Positions 1-12,951 of a stretch of 64,000 nt of DNA are shown here, piece by piece. Within the stretch, counting starts at the first letter, position 1, and each line of letters starts with the position of its first letter. The notes below the pieces were generated by a model. That model was not told the origin of the DNA and made no database searches. It saw only the letters and a program-made list of their open reading frames with translations. Both the position numbers and the translations under genes were made by a program. The stretch is taken from positions 1-64,000 of the forward strand of contig JASAND010005356.1 of NCBI GenBank assembly GCA_030248195.1, read 5' to 3'. Source of the DNA: Trissonchulus latispiculum. Taxonomy: Eukaryota; Nematoda; Enoplea; Enoplida; Ironidae.

Positions 1-176
1 ATGTGTAACTGTATACACTTCTATCATTTGCAATGTGCAACTAAATTGCTTTCACAGCGTATTGTTGTATTGCTACACTGGTATTGCTCTGGCAGTCTCT
101 TACGATTATGGAGAAGCCACGCGATAATAGTATAAGTGTAAAACTGATGGTACGTTTGACGCACAACTAATTATTT

Positions 177-180
<4 letters not shown>

Positions 181-253
<73 letters not shown>
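181..253. repeat. (TA)n microsatellite
   Basis: Uninterrupted TA dinucleotides over about 73 bases. It is one of four long TA tracts in the window (also near 2293, 37151 and 44747). Translations through it are artefacts. Confidence 0.97.
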
Positions 254-256
<3 letters not shown>

Positions 257-740
257 TTACACATCAGTGTACAAAATATGCAAGCGCGAGCTCGATTCCC
301 CCATTTGGACTCCGTACATAAAGGGGCGGGGTGAGGGGTTCCTAAATTATGGGGGTGGGGGCAGTCAGCCAATAGCGTGCAGAGGATGTAGCAGGTTTAT
401 AATACATAGCGTATGATGTTTGTCATACTCTTATGTATTATATACTCTTGCTACTAACGAATACATAAAATGAAATAACATTCCTTATATCGATCATTTT
501 ATAAAAGGAAACAGAAAAAGTATATATTGAAAAAACAACAACAAAATCTATGTGACAATAGCAGAAGCTCCTGCTTTCTGTCAGTTAATTTTTAGCTACA
601 TCGTAACGGTGCAGGCAACATTTGTTTACAACAACAATCCGAAATCCCACTCATTTGAGAAGGAGGAGGAGTGACTCAATCTTGAATGACTTGAGTTCGA
701 CCTGAGGCAATAACATGTGATTTCATTAATCTTCGTTTTA

Positions 741-1195
741 AGCCCGGTTCATACCTATTTTCCGTTTGTCCGTTTGTCCGTTTGTCTGTTTGTTCGAATT
801 TCCGTTTCTCCGTTTGTCCGTTTTGCTGAACTCACAGATCAGTTCATACCTAGCTTTCCGTTTGTCTGTTTGTCCGTTTCCGTTTGTCCGTTTGTCAGTT
901 TGTCTGGTTTGCTTATCTAAACTGATTCATACTTGTTGCTTACGGACAACCGGAAAAGTAGAGCAGTGTTGAAGTCTAAACGGACATCCCTTACGGACAA
1001 ACGGACAAACGGACAAACGGAAAACTATGAATCAACAACTCAAACGGACAAACGGACAAACGGACAACCGGACAAACGGACAAACGGACAAACGGAAAAA
1101 CGGAAAAGTATGAATCAGTATGTGATCGGACAAACGGACAAACGGACAAAAGGACAACCAGAAACGGACAAACGGACAGAGGTATGAACCGGGCT
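741..1195. mobile_element. Fold-back MITE with TTA target duplication (PIF/Harbinger-like)
   Basis: The element starts AGCCCGGTTCATACCT at 741 and ends with its exact inverse complement at 1180-1195. It is flanked by TTA at 738-740 and 1196-1198. Inside, the left half repeats CCGTTTGT-like words and the right half repeats the complement ACAAACGG, so the whole unit can fold into one long imperfect hairpin. There is no transposase. A 3-bp TWA target duplication is typical of PIF/Harbinger elements, which is the basis of the family suggestion; the superfamily is inferred, while the terminal repeats and TSD are seen directly. Open frames read through the array are by-products of the periodic repeat. 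Confidence 0.8.
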
Positions 1196-2025
1196 TTACT
1201 GTATCTGCTTGACTCCACTCGGGATTAATTTATCAATCCCATAAAACTAAATCCCGTGGAAAATCTGGTTATTCGGCTGCCTTCGGCGCCGGTGTCGTAT
1301 GCTACTTTTTTCCCCATGCTAGATTTTCCCCCCTAGCTCATAATGCATATAAATACGCATATGTATTAAAATTTATTACATGTAAGGGGGAAACTTTAGC
1401 ATGATGACGTCAGCATGTAATCCTTTCCCCCTTAGGCATTTAACATTCACACAAAGTTTTCAGCAGTTTTGAGTCTGAGTGGATTATATATTTCAATATA
1501 GCTTTACAATTTTCTTCTGCGTTTTTAAAAATTTCAAAGAGGATGTGAAACATATACAAAGCACGGAATTTGTAGGCGAATTGTACATAGGTAAAATAAA
1601 TTCTTTAGCTTTCATAAAATATTTAGGGTCTTTTAGTTGGATAGCTTGTAATGTGCCTTTTAATTTTTCTATAGCCTACAAATTAAGAGATAAAATGAGT
1701 TTTAATCGATATATATTTTATATAATTAAACTCAATCCAACTGAACTCTTAACTTGAATACAAAACATATATATTTTGTGAAAATAGATTTAAACCATGC
1801 GTATATTAAATTAACACCAAGAATTAACTTAATTATTAACTTAACTTAATGCTTATTTTGATTTTATTTTGATTTTGATTTTATTCAGCATTTGGGGTTG
1901 CGTTGTACCAGTTGGAGTACAATGAAAATTACATAGAATATAAGATCAAAATACGTTGCACCAAACGATTGTTGTAATTTTCCCTTGTATAGAAATAGAA
2001 CCCTAAATTTATTATTATTATTTTA

Positions 2026-2294
2026 GTCTTGACCCTATTCTTCGAAAAATGTGCTTTGTGCTTTGTGCTTTTGTGCTTTTCTGGTGTGCTTTCGAATGTT
2101 GAGCCGAGTTCAACATTTTGAGTAGTGCTTTTGTGCTTAGCCAATCAAATTTCAGTATTTTTTTTGACATTTTCCAATGGAAAAGAGAAGGCGGCGAATC
2201 AGAAGATATTGAATACGGTATCAAAGAAGACATAAATAAGAAAGAAATAAATAGATGATGGGAAAATAAGAAAAGTTATAAAAATTAAAAAGTA

Positions 2295-2382
<88 letters not shown>

Positions 2383-2688
2383 TAATGTATGTCTAGGTTG
2401 TAGGCATTTCACTTTAGTTCACTGGATGATTTCAATATGTTATCCTAATTTCGGTAATTTTTATAATTATATATATAATTTGGGTTTATTATTAGCAAAT
2501 ATTTTTTAAATTATTTTCTGCTGTTGTTTTGGCAAATATGTGGTTTAGCAGTTGATCACTGACAACCTTATATTTTTGTTTTTAAAAACTTTGATACCTG
2601 CTTTTCTATTTGCACAAAGCACTCATAGAAAAGGACAAAAGCACAAAGCAGAAAAGCACAAAAAGTATGAACCGGGCTTTAATCACTC
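2026..2688. mobile_element. Diverged relative of the AGCCCGG fold-back MITE
   Basis: The right end GTATGAACCGGGCT followed by TTA matches the right end of the element at 741-1195. The arms are built from a different word: TTTGTGC/GTGCTTTTGTG on the left (about 2048-2135) and the complement GCACAAAG/AAAAGCACAA on the right (about 2610-2672). The left terminus is strongly diverged but follows a TTA at 2023-2025. A (TA)n tract lies inside. No coding capacity is seen. Confidence 0.55.
2293..2379. repeat. (TA)n microsatellite inside the MITE
   Basis: About 85 bases of TA dinucleotides with one early TATG interruption, lying between the two word-array arms of the element at 2026-2688. Confidence 0.95.
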
Positions 2689-3349
2689 ACCAATAGATTC
2701 AAGTCAAAGGTGGATTCGTAGAAATTTAAATCTTTTATATTGTAAGGGGAATAAAAGTAGACCCAATGATGTGTCCATTTTCAAAAACTAGAGGTACACA
2801 CACAGAGTCCAAATTCCTCGTTCCATTAAACCTAAGCCCACGATACGATTAAGAAAGTCCATTTAACTTAATACTTGCTCGTTTTTAGTTTATATTTAAC
2901 AAAATTGACATAACTAAAGTGGGAAATTTAACACGTTAAATAACGCTATTACATATGTACCTATACTTCCAAATATCAGCACTATGAAAAATCTGGTTGT
3001 ATGAAGATTTTTTAAAAAGGAGGTTAGGATCTTCATAAACAGGTATATCATTAAAATAAGAAAGTGAAAATTTCAGTATGCGAAAACCTCCAATTTTAGG
3101 CTAAATATTAGAGGGGGAAAATTTGGCATGCTAGAATTTCCCCTTTTAGGCTAACATTAGAGGGGGGAAATTTTGGCATGCTAGAATTTCCCCCTGGGGA
3201 AACTTAGCATGGGGGAAATTTTGGCATGCGACACCGGCTCACCCCCTCCCCCGAAGGTCCAGTTTTGGTCCCAATGTGAGACTCAATCCTTTCAGGCAAG
3301 GAAAGGACTAAGACTGCTGTTCTGGCCCAGCCAAATATCTTGAAGTGGC

Positions 3350-4339
3350 TTAAGGTGGTGATTCCCTTTGGTCACATAAAGTTAGCACCATTATAACTCA
3401 TTCATTACTTGGAGTTAAGAAGCCATTTTTATATCAAAATGTAGCTTGACATTTTCTCTTTTTAATGAGTACAATGAATCTAAGTTTGGCTTTCCAAAAT
3501 GTTTTTCCTGTATTTTAGAAGAAGTATAATTTTTCAGATTTTTTGCCGGCTGAAGTAGATTTTTTCGCAAGACATCGGTTAGAGCATTCGATACCTCTAT
3601 CAAATAGCTGGGGACCCTTTTTTAGTTATTGTGATATCGCTCTTCGTTATGGAGAAATAAACTAAAATGTCTGCGCAACCTGGATTTTGCCTACTTTTCA
3701 CTACTTTGGCAAGCCACTACTTCAGTTAGAAAGCAGCTATCGGGGCAACTAAAAAAGGGTCACGGGGTATTTTTGTGTAGAACACATCTGCTAAGTGGCA
3801 ACTCTCTAGCTTGCATACTAAATTCTGCACAATCGCTGGAAAAAATTTGGTCGTGTTTTTGCAAAAACTACATTTTTTGTGATAGCATCCTAAGGGATAG
3901 CAATTGTACGATGGTCATGCCTCCGATAATTGGCCTCTGTGAGACCTTTAAATTGACACCCTTAGTTAAATTTTACGGCTTTCGTAGCTCAAGAAGTAGT
4001 GGATTATTTGATTTCTGCAGAAAGGACAAGTTTTTGACGCCAAAATAAGAAAATTGGCTATATCTCACGATAGGGAAAAGCTAGAAATTTCCTTCCAAAA
4101 GCAAAATTATAGAGTTTAACGAGTTCTTTCGAATGGATATAGTCATAGCCATGCAGCTGCTGCCAAACTTTCAGAAATTGGCAAAAACCGCCCTGAACGC
4201 AAATGTTGAATTTTTGAAGCGCGATTGCGCAGAGGGTGTTAGAATGCTAAAACAACTTATTTTGGAAAGTTTCGTTGAATTTCATCCTGGTTTACGCCGT
4301 CAATCAACAATATGTGCCCAAAAGGAATCACCACCTTAA
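3350..4339. mobile_element. TTAA-flanked non-autonomous DNA transposon (GGTGGTGATTCC family)
   Basis: The terminal inverted repeats are GGTGGTGATTCC on the left (from 3354) and GGAATCACCACC on the right (to 4335). Each is bordered by TTAA (3350-3353 and 4336-4339), the duplication expected of piggyBac-type insertion. The roughly 980-bp interior has no plausible transposase. Partial relatives occur at about 11800-12020, 43770-44480 and 46180-46672, sharing interior segments such as the stretch around TGGATATAGTCATAGCC and the sentence near GACCCTTTTTTAGTT. The element at 7547-8501 has a related end, GGTGCTGGT. Assignment to piggyBac rests on the TTAA sites only. Confidence 0.8.
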
Positions 4340-6335
4340 AGCAAATCACTGTTTGCTAGCGTTGTTCAGCGGCACAAGCATTTGTTTATTTGACTTATTT
4401 ATCTGATATTTATCAATTCAAGAGCAATTTTGGCCGGGAAGGCAAAAATCAAATATTAGTCGGTATCAAATACTGTCTGATATTTTTGAAGGTTTATTTC
4501 CTGAATAGAAAGACACTAAAATAGCTCACTCTGATTAAAAATCAAAGTGGAACCGTGAAAATTAAGAAGCAGGAATTGCTTAACTGTATTGTGATAATGC
4601 AGGTGTGTAAGTGTTCAGCTTTGGTATCCGTAGTATTGCCTGGGATTCCAGAGAAAAGAAGGATGTATTAAAATCAAAATATCAAAATATCAGTGCTAAG
4701 CTGGGAGTCATTTTCAAACGAATTCAGAATTGATCCCTTCCCTAACCTATATATACCTAACTCTTAAACCAAACAGATGTAACTGATCTTGTGAAATCGG
4801 TAATGCTGTCTAACTTAAAGGTGAAACCTTTCATTCGATCTCCTACTCTGTGAACTGTTACGTTAGATTCCTATTGCTAGCTGCTACTCAAATTTCCTTT
4901 AGACCAAAACTAAGCAGACGTTGCAACTCCAATTCCGCTTGAATGGCGGAACTGAACGCTTGAATTGATTTCAAGCAATTTGATTAACTACGACCCGGAT
5001 AGCAGGGTGTAGCACCTACAAAAGTTAGTCATCACTGACTGTTATCTGTGAATCTGGGAGCGACCAGTTAGTTCAAGATAAAGTTTGGATGGAATGCTGG
5101 AAGAAGACTTTACTGGAGACAGAGACAACTGTTACTTTTTATTATATATTGATACAAACAATAAAGATTAGTCATATTCAAATTCAACAACAACTGCAAA
5201 AGTCTTCTTTAACATTGACAAAGTGCAAAGTAAGCGTGACATTATCTCATTTGTTAGCTTTCAAAACCAGGGGGTTGAGAGATGTCGTTTTCTCGTGTTT
5301 TTATAACAGCACAGGAAATTATCCCATGTTAACATTAACGTCAAAGTTCATCTACAGTATGGTTAGTTCATGTCTTCTTGTTCAGCATTCTGAATAGACC
5401 TTGACCTCCTTAGGCCATAAGTGAATATGGATGATAATATTAACATAGGCTGATCAAAGTCTAGCATTGACCTATTTCCGGAAATTAGGCTCTGGAACAG
5501 TGTTAAACCAGACTAACCTGAGAGCTTCCCCAGTATATTGATGAGAAATCTATAAAACAACAAAAGCTATAAGCTAATACCGGAACTTCTTCAGGACTAA
5601 GGTCAAAAATGATCGGTTTTACGTTTTCGGTTGCAATTTTTGCTGAGAGCACCTAGTGAGACAGAAGTATAGATAATTAGTTTTTCTACGTTTTCGAATC
5701 CAGTGTTGAAGGGTCTCAGTATACCCAAAAAAGCAAGCCGCCAACGTTAGACAAAGCAAAAGGTTTTGTTAAACCTTCATTGCAGAAAATCATTAATTTA
5801 TTCTTGGGTACAAGAGTTGATTCTGAGTCGAGATAAACAATACGTTAATTTAATCTGCATAGCTGCCCTTGCCTCCACCGCCAACAGCCAACGGATTTGC
5901 CGCCGTCGAATTACAGCCGACGTAGGACTTATTTAAATAGAGCTCTCGAACAGGGCTTGAAATTTCTCAATTTATCATTGTCGGCGAAAAGCAGTAAAAA
6001 CTTTGTTTCCCCCGTTGGCGTGGACATATTTTCCTAAATGAGGTTCATGGATTGAAGAAAAAGGAGCAAGTGGCCAGCCGGTAACTGACCAGTGAGTGCT
6101 CCGGACATTACATTTCGAAAATCGCCACTTGTGCCAAATTTCATGACCGGGCAATTAAGGGTTAACTTGTGCATCTACCTGTACCACTCAACGGTTCGAT
6201 CCTCGCCGTGGACACATTTCTTAAATTTTTTCAATCACCTGGTTGTAACCTATCACAAATTCGTACAACTTGTTCAGCAAATGAAAGAACAAACGAAACT
6301 AAGATTGTCACTACAGCACCTCCGACCCGAAAAAT
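4340..6335. other. Stretch without recognisable gene
   Basis: About 2 kb of AT-rich DNA. A frame of about 100 codons at 5089-5397 has no recognisable domain and no splice-site support. I see no tandem array, terminal repeat pair or RNA gene here. Confidence 0.6.
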
Positions 6336-6340
6336 TCGGG

Positions 6341-6410
6341 CCTGAGGTGGGGATCGAACCCACAACCTTTGGCAATCTAGGCCAACGCTATACCGATTGA
6401 GCCACCCAGG
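6341..6410 (-). repeat. tRNA-derived SINE head (tRNA-like, anticodon loop reads AGA)
   Basis: On the minus strand an A-box-like TGGCTCAATCGG is followed by a 5-bp anticodon-type stem TTGGC/GCCAA with loop CTAGATT. Next comes a T-arm GTGGG-TTCGATC-CCCAC containing a good B box. The acceptor stem CCTGGGT pairs imperfectly with CCTCAGG, and the D-stem is broken. That damage, plus a short GC-rich tail (GGCCCGAATTTTTCGGGTC), argues for a pol III-type SINE head or tRNA pseudogene rather than a working tRNA. The loop would place AGA in the anticodon position, but the long variable arm expected of serine tRNA is absent. Confidence 0.65.
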
Positions 6411-6930
6411 TTTACAGTTTAAAGTTTACATACGTTTTCTTGCATCATGTGGAGCGTACTTCCAGATTATACAAAGGAAACCCATAAAAGTAAATCAAAA
6501 TTATGGCGCTCCCCAAGTTAAAACTACTTATCGTTTGCATAATGTAGGATGCATTTAATTTTTACTACCTCAAAATGTGTGAGGTATATATACTTAAAAA
6601 ATTTTGTTTCTGTAATTCTGCTGCTGTGCCAGTTAATGTTCAAGTGCTCCCTGAGCATTTAAAAGCTTAGCAAACAGATTAACTAAATATCAGCAAAGTC
6701 CCTGGGAATTGGTCTTTCCCGGTGAATGAAAAATGCTGAAACTTGCTGGAACTTATTGTCTTTCCATTTACTTACAAAATTTGTTCTCTCTAACTTATTA
6801 GAAGTTCGTTTGCTTTTCAAATAAATAGGATTGTAACAACTGCTATTTTAGTCTATGATATATATGTGTTTTCACTTGAGGTACACCTTCACTTGACTGC
6901 ATATTGAGAGTAATGGCGATCACGCTATCA

Positions 6931-9011
6931 CAGAGTTGTATGCGGGCCGCGGGTACCCGCGGGTACCCGCGGGGCGGGGCGGGGCGGGGCGGGCCGAATT
7001 TTACTACCCGCGCGGGCCGCGCGGGCCGATGCGGGCCGATTTTTTCTACTTTCCTGGGCTAATTTTGCTTTCTAGAAATTTCATACATACCAAATCATAT
7101 ACAAAAGGAGGCAATATTTCAGAATTTTAAACATTACTTGACTTCGTTATGCCATTGGATACCTTCAGCATGCACTACATACTCAGTTAGCATTATCAGC
7201 GTATCGAGTAATAACCTGTAGCTGTTGAGTAAAACATATAAACCCATGAAAACTACAGGTTTTATTTGTATTGAAAGCGTACAAGTCTAACTTGTAATCC
7301 CGTATCTTTTGAGAAAAATATCAACGATGTCCTGTAGAAATTATATAAGTCGAGACTTATTTATCATCTACAAACTTGAATCCTGTGGTTTCTACATGAA
7401 CTTTTTTTAAGTGTTTAGCACTGAAAGTGAGGGTCAGCAATTAGCGCAGAAACTGAATTTTTAGTTTAATTTCGGAACTTCGTGTTGGAAACTTAAGCAT
7501 CTAAATATAAATCCCTGATAACTTCTCACTGAAGACTTTAATTCATTTAAGGTGCTGGTAACCTTTAGTGCAGTCGCATTTGTGGTGATTTTTTAAAACG
7601 CTATAGGTAACTTTCACAATTTTGGGAGTTGGAAAGAGTTCTATACATCGTTTTAAAGCTTGGAATCTGTACATTCAGGTGAGCTTACGGAACTAGCAAA
7701 ATTAACAAAAGCTTAACGGGAAGAAATGTTATATAAGATCCTGAATTATTGAGCAAACATTTTTGAACATCGATTTTTCAAAACTGTAGAATTAGATAAA
7801 AGCCCTGTTCGTGCCATGATATGAAGGACATATAGGCTGAAGGACGTTTTTTGGATTTGGCTCTGCCTGCAGGTCTTCATTGTCGAGAAAATCCGCCAAA
7901 TGCGCATTGAGTTTTCTTGCTACTCATTATGTTCTAGCCAAAACCAAGAAAAACATCCCTCCGCGAAAGTTCGAATTTCCACTCTGCCAAAAATCTCCGG
8001 AATCCGCCGAGTAGTTTCTTAGAAATCGACGTTAGAAACAAAATAATCGCAGTTTTGCCAAAATTGTTTTTCGGCCAAATCTCCAGTAAACTAGACTGTG
8101 TATCGATTGGATATACATGGATCAAAATTGTCCGCTAAGATTTGGTAGTATTTTTATTATAAAAGCTGATTCTTCGAAAATGACAATTTTTTGACCCTAA
8201 AAATCGTTTTTTGATTATACTGACGTAACCACTGGAGATAGCTCGTAGGTTGTAAAGGCAAAAATGTTCATTTCGGTGTCCTCTTTTCAGCCATAACAAC
8301 CAATCCGATGTATCAACTACTTACTGAGAGAATAGTGGCAAAAACCTAGTTTCCATCTTTTCCCTAAAAATGCGTGACTGGTCCAAGAATGGTAAAGAGC
8401 ACCAAAATAGCATAGTTGGAAAGTTTCAGCTATTTAAGTAAAGGATTAAAGCCGTATGGGTCAAAAATACCCGAAAGAAAACCACTAAACCAGTACCTTA
8501 AGGTCACTTACAGCCGAGTGAAGTTCCACAGCATACGGCGTTATGGGGAAACTGTGTGTGATTGCTGCAGCTGCGGCGCCGCCGCTTTCAAAACCAATTT
8601 TCATTTTTCGTACAATTAATAGCTGGTTAGTTAAGCTCGTTAAGGTGCTGTAAATAGCTCGCTCTCAAGGATATATGCGACAAACATTTTGAAAAAATGA
8701 GCAAAATCCCCGCCCCAAACCTTTTTAGTTGAGGGAAGCTAAGCTTTAGTTACCACTTTAAGAACAGTAAATTGGTAGACAACAAAGTTCAAATGAAACG
8801 AACAGAAAAATTTGCCGGATCCGGAAGTATCTTTGAAAATACATCAGTTTTGGTGCTCATGTACTAGATAGGAAGCAATTTTTACGTGCGGGTACCTGCG
8901 GGCCGGATTTCGCGTGTGCGGGCCGCGGGCCGGAGTGTTGCGGGCCGCGGTCATAAGGTGCGGGCTGCGGGCCGGGCGCGGGCCGGAAAAATCGGCCCGC
9001 ATACAACTCTG
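6931..9011. mobile_element. hAT-like non-autonomous element, CAGAGTTGTATGCGGGCC ends
   Basis: The 18-base terminal repeat CAGAGTTGTATGCGGGCC at 6931 is mirrored at the right end, which finishes CAACTCTG at 9011. Both sides carry the same 8-bp duplication CGCTATCA (6923-6930 and 9012-9019). An 8-bp TSD and a CAGNG start are hallmarks of hAT transposons. Subterminal blocks about 110 bp long are made of GCGGGCC/GGCCCGC words against an AT-rich background. The interior has no transposase and is interrupted by the TTAA element at 7547-8501. The large element at 17518-24390 shares this terminus. Confidence 0.88.
7547..8501. mobile_element. Nested TTAA-flanked element (GGTGCTGGT end)
   Basis: TTAA at 7547-7550 is followed by GGTGCTGGTAACCTTTAGTGC. 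The right end reads in inverse GGTACTGGTTTAGTGG before TTAA at 8498-8501. Size (about 950 bp) and terminal sequence resemble the 3350-4339 element. It lies wholly inside the hAT element at 6931-9011, so it inserted later. Another loose match to the end, TTAAGGTGCTG, follows at about 8640. No coding frame is recognisable. Confidence 0.65.
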
Positions 9012-9422
9012 CGCTATCACCCCCGTCCCATGCTTCACATTTCCTTCTTTCTCCATCTTCGCCAAAACTTTCTAAAAATCCTTTTAAAATTGTCCCTAAT
9101 TTTGTTATAAACGTTATATTTGAATTATTATTGGATAACCCGATATTCATGTGCCATTTTATGTAAATTTTATAAATTGTGGCGCTATCATTGCGTTCAT
9201 TATTTCAAAAGTATTTTGATTCCTAATTTTATGTAATCTTCAGCGTAAAACATTGCATTGGTCAAGCTAAAGTGATTTTTTACTCCAGTAATGAACTCTA
9301 TGTTTGTCAAAAAGTCAAAAATCACTGCATTTTACTATTCTCTCTGTGGTAAAAACAGAATTTGTTTCGATAATTTATAACAATCCAAGTCTCTTTAGAA
9401 TTACAGATCAGTAACTACCCGC

Positions 9423-9985
9423 ACTCTTGGAAATGTTCCAGTAGAAAGTACTGGAATCTTAGTAATTTCCTACTAAAGTGCTCCAGTGCGATAAAGACAT
9501 AGCGGAGCGATTAGTATTTTCCTACTAAAGTAGTCCAGTATTTTAAAAAGTACTGGAAATAGTTAGTAAACTCTACTAGATAATCTACGTAGAACTGTTT
9601 ATTGGTCTGACATATTAACTACTGGAATTTCCAGTAGTTTCTACTAGATATTTAGTATTATATACTGGATCCCCCAAAAATTTTTGGGGGGCAAAAATAT
9701 TGGATTTTCCAGTAATTTTTACTGGACTCAGTAGTAGATTCTACCAATCTCATCAAATGGTCTGAGCACCAAAAATACTGGATTTTCCAGTAGTTTTTAC
9801 TACTTTCTCCAGTGGTTTCTACTAGACTCCTAATACAGTCTGAGTACCAAAAATACTGGATTTTCCAGTAATTTCTACTAGTTTCTCCAGTAATATCTAA
9901 ATGAATAGTATCTAGTAATATAAAATGCTCCGAGCACCGAAAATGCTTGATTTTTCAGTAATTTCTAGTGCTGAAATTACAGGTT
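9423..9985. repeat. Left CCAGTAG palindromic-word array
   Basis: Dozens of copies of CCAGTA, TACTGG and CTACTAG alternate with short AT linkers. Longer units of about 60-90 bp recur, each ending CAAAAATACTGGATTTTCCAGTA or similar. Local self-complementarity is very high. Confidence 0.9.
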
Positions 9986-12120
9986 TTTTCAACTAAAACA
10001 AAATATTCGAGCCTGGAACAACATTTTTTAGATAGCACACATTTTCTAGGAACTAAACTGTATGCGTTTCACCTCTCACGATGGAGATTTTATGTCATAC
10101 CAATCAATTAGATTAGTTACCACCAATGGATTTTCACTCCATTCATAATGGTTGATTTTCCTAAGGATGGAAAATCCCCCCGCTTTGCCTTCACAGCCGT
10201 CAGCACCCACGAAGGTGCATAACGGCTACAAATATGAGCCCCTTAACTTCTGCTGACACAGAAGCAGAGACCAGGACAAATGACTTGCCCAAAATGTGAT
10301 CGCTGAAAACTTATTCGTTTACCCCTTATATACTCTCATTGCAGCATCAGCGTATCGAGTACTTGTGTACTGGATTGTCCAGTAGTTTTAACAAGACAAT
10401 CCAGTATTATATACTGGACTCCCAAAAATATTTGGGGGATGAAACTACTGGATTTTCCAGTAATTTTTTCCGAAACTGGTTCTACTTTGAGTTTTACCTT
10501 AGAAGTTGTTTAAGTATTAGAAATTTGATCGATTATATTTTATAGCCTTGATGTGCAAAGAAACTAGTTGCACAGGGACTATGAAAAGGCGGATGAGGCT
10601 TTGCTGGATGTCCGTCTAGACTAATTGCATATAGAGCCTGGTTGCTTCTGTGGGTAATTATCCCACGCAAGAGCAATGATCATATAATTACTACAAGTTT
10701 GCGCAATTTGGAGCGACTTGGAATGAGGATTTTATCAGGAATATATATGGTCTGCAACACATAACGGATATGGAATATCCATTAATGGAGGATTAGATCG
10801 ATAAGTCGTAGTTAACTATGTTGTATTTATTGCTTCACAATCAAAATCACATCATTTGCAAAGCGTGGGTGCTAAGTAATTGGAAATTGTATCTACTTTA
10901 CGTATTGATTTTCTTTTTTAAGTTCAGCTTGGCCGACAAAACCTTAAACAAGTTCCTGACTCTATTGAAACAAGTACTTTATACGGGTAAACAAAACAGA
11001 ATAAAAGCTAATGTCAGTCAATACTTTTTGCTAATACAGTTAGATTCATGAGGGGACACCCTCCTAACAGACCGTATGTTTCCTACTATCCTGTCTTAGT
11101 GCTCGCTATCCCACCGACTCCATTTCTGCAGCCACACTTTTCCCCTTCTGCCTTTCGAGCGGGCTTTCAGTTTAGTTTTTCAGCCTACCTAGTTGCTATT
11201 GCCATGCGGGGGGCAGCTGCATTCGGAAAAACGAATGTAGTTGCCTTGGGAGTGACTGAAATAACCGTACGGTAGCTTGCTCGGGGATCACGTTTTCTGT
11301 CCGTGATCTTCTCCTCTCCGCCTCTCGACTGCGGTCTGCGGGGAGGACCACTTACGGGCCGCAGTGCGTGCCTAATAGTGGTGGGCCACTTGCAAAAAAA
11401 ATACACTCAATATAAGGCCATGACTTATCAAAAACAATAGCGGCTGATCCTCCACAGATAGACGCTTGCTAACAAAAATAATTCGCAGCTACCTGCATAT
11501 GTTTTGTGTTCTAAATCAGAAGAAACTATTCTGTTTCTGTTTTCGAGCTTGAGCACGAGCTTAGAGTGAATGAGCTTACTCCAAATTCGACTTGGTGCCA
11601 GAGTTTAAAGGGGTCTACCACTTTGCTCTAATCTGTGGGGAAGTGGCCGCTATACAGGCAAATTGCAGTTCAGAATTACGTTCATTCGAAATGGAATATA
11701 AACAAACTTAGGCAGTCATTCCTTTACCGGTCATCTGGTTGTGCCTATATTTTTACATTTTGAAGCAATTTTCTAGCTTTGCTCTATCGTGACATAGAGA
11801 TAATCTTCCTATTTTGTCCGCCGAAAGTTGTCATTTTTGCATTAGTTGTTAAGCGACCCAAGCCGTCACAAACTTTGCAAAAGCCAAAATTAGTTTGTTT
11901 TCTAAAAAGAGAAAATGTTAAGCTACATTTTGATATAAAAATGAATCCTTAACTCCAAGTATATAATGAATAAGTAATAATGGTTCAAAGTTGATGGCTC
12001 CAAAAGGAATCACCACATTTTCTTAGAAATTAAGTCAATTTGGCAAATTCTTTTGGAATATTAATTGAATCCAGCACTTCTTGCTGTCAGATTGCATAAA
12101 GACAGAGGCAAGTAGACACT
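9986..12120. other. Interior of fold-back region without recognisable gene
   Basis: Contains a short CCAGTA block (about 10360-10475). It also holds a fragment of the TTAA family (about 11800-12020) whose end reads GGAATCACCACA and which shares the phrase CTACATTTTGATATAAAAATG with 3430 (inverse) and 46590. Frames at 10818-11406 have no recognisable domain. Confidence 0.5.
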
Positions 12121-12121
12121 G

Positions 12122-12951
12122 GTTTGCACCAAATGTGATTAGCAAATGATTAGCGAATTTCGTGCTAAGCAATTGCTTAGCAAGTGCTTAATCCCAAAGT
12201 CCTTTGCACCAAATCTGATTAAGTTAACCAACTGCTAAGTAGATGCTAATCAAGTGCCCAAGAAGCAAATATTTAATCCGATTCTGGAGGAGGATTAACT
12301 GCGAAATTCCTGCTAATTTTTCGAATTTATTGTTATCTCCAGCCAAACCGTAATGGCGAGAATGCTTTCTGGATACTTAGAGGTTCTCCGCGTTGCCCCT
12401 AACAGCAAGAAACCAAATAAAATGTTCGCCAACAATTTGCAACGCTAAAGTGTAACGAGATATATAAAAGCATTTTTAAAATTCTCAAACATTTGGAATT
12501 TGGAAATATCCGACCCGTTTAATTTCATATATATACTACAGATAACTCAACAACACAACTCATCCCAGCTAGGGACTTGTATAATGCAACCGAACACAAA
12601 AATTGATTTCTTGCATCGAATTCAAAGACTTCTAATGTATGTCCTGAGAAAAAGTTAAGCAAGTGATTAGCAGATACGGCAGTCCTTGTAATCACATGAC
12701 AATGGCATAAAATTCCCATAGCTGATTGGTCCAAATCCAAAAATCCAGCATTTTCATTGGTCAATTCTTAGTAATGCTAACCATTTGCTAAGCAACTGCT
12801 AAACAGATGAGCTGTTAATCACTTTCTAATCAGATGTGGTGCAACGGAGTTGTTGCTAAGCAAATGCTCAAGATTAGCAGCTGTTTAGCTGATCATTTGG
12901 TCTTTGGATTAGCAAGTGCTTAGCAAATAGTTAATCACATTTGGTGCAAAC
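12122..12951. mobile_element. Fold-back MITE, GTTTGCACCAAATGTGATTA ends
   Basis: GTTTGCACCAAATGTGATTA at 12122 is mirrored by TAATCACATTTGGTGCAAAC ending at 12951. The arms (about 130 bp left, about 190 bp right) are tandem variants of TTAGCAAATGCTTAGCA, again a short-word array in inverted orientation. The right flank CGGCCGTTA and left flank AGACACTGG suggest the true ends lie a few bases further out, and TSDs are unclear. The about 500-bp centre is non-coding. Confidence 0.7.

Larger units (their letters stand above)
1288..3238. mobile_element. Inverted-repeat-bounded segment, GCCGGTGTCG ends
   Basis: GCCGGTGTCGTATGC at the left end is mirrored by GCATGCGACACCGGC at the right. Just inside both ends are blocks rich in runs of C or G and in the words GCATGC/CATGCTAG and TTTCCCCC. 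The right end holds three imperfect direct copies of a unit containing GGGGGAAATTTTGGCATG (about 3110-3225). No clear TSD was found. The segment contains the TTA-type element at 2026-2688. It is probably an old non-autonomous element, but its boundaries are less certain than for the TSD-supported ones. Confidence 0.45.

Noticed and set aside
717..1218. Possible CRISPR-like or tandem coding array
   Set aside because: No spacers; the repeats are contiguous short words in inverted halves bounded by transposon-type ends. Frames are by-products of the period.
6341..6410. Functional tRNA gene
   Set aside because: The D-stem is disrupted and the acceptor stem imperfect, with no variable arm to match the serine-type anticodon; a SINE head fits better.
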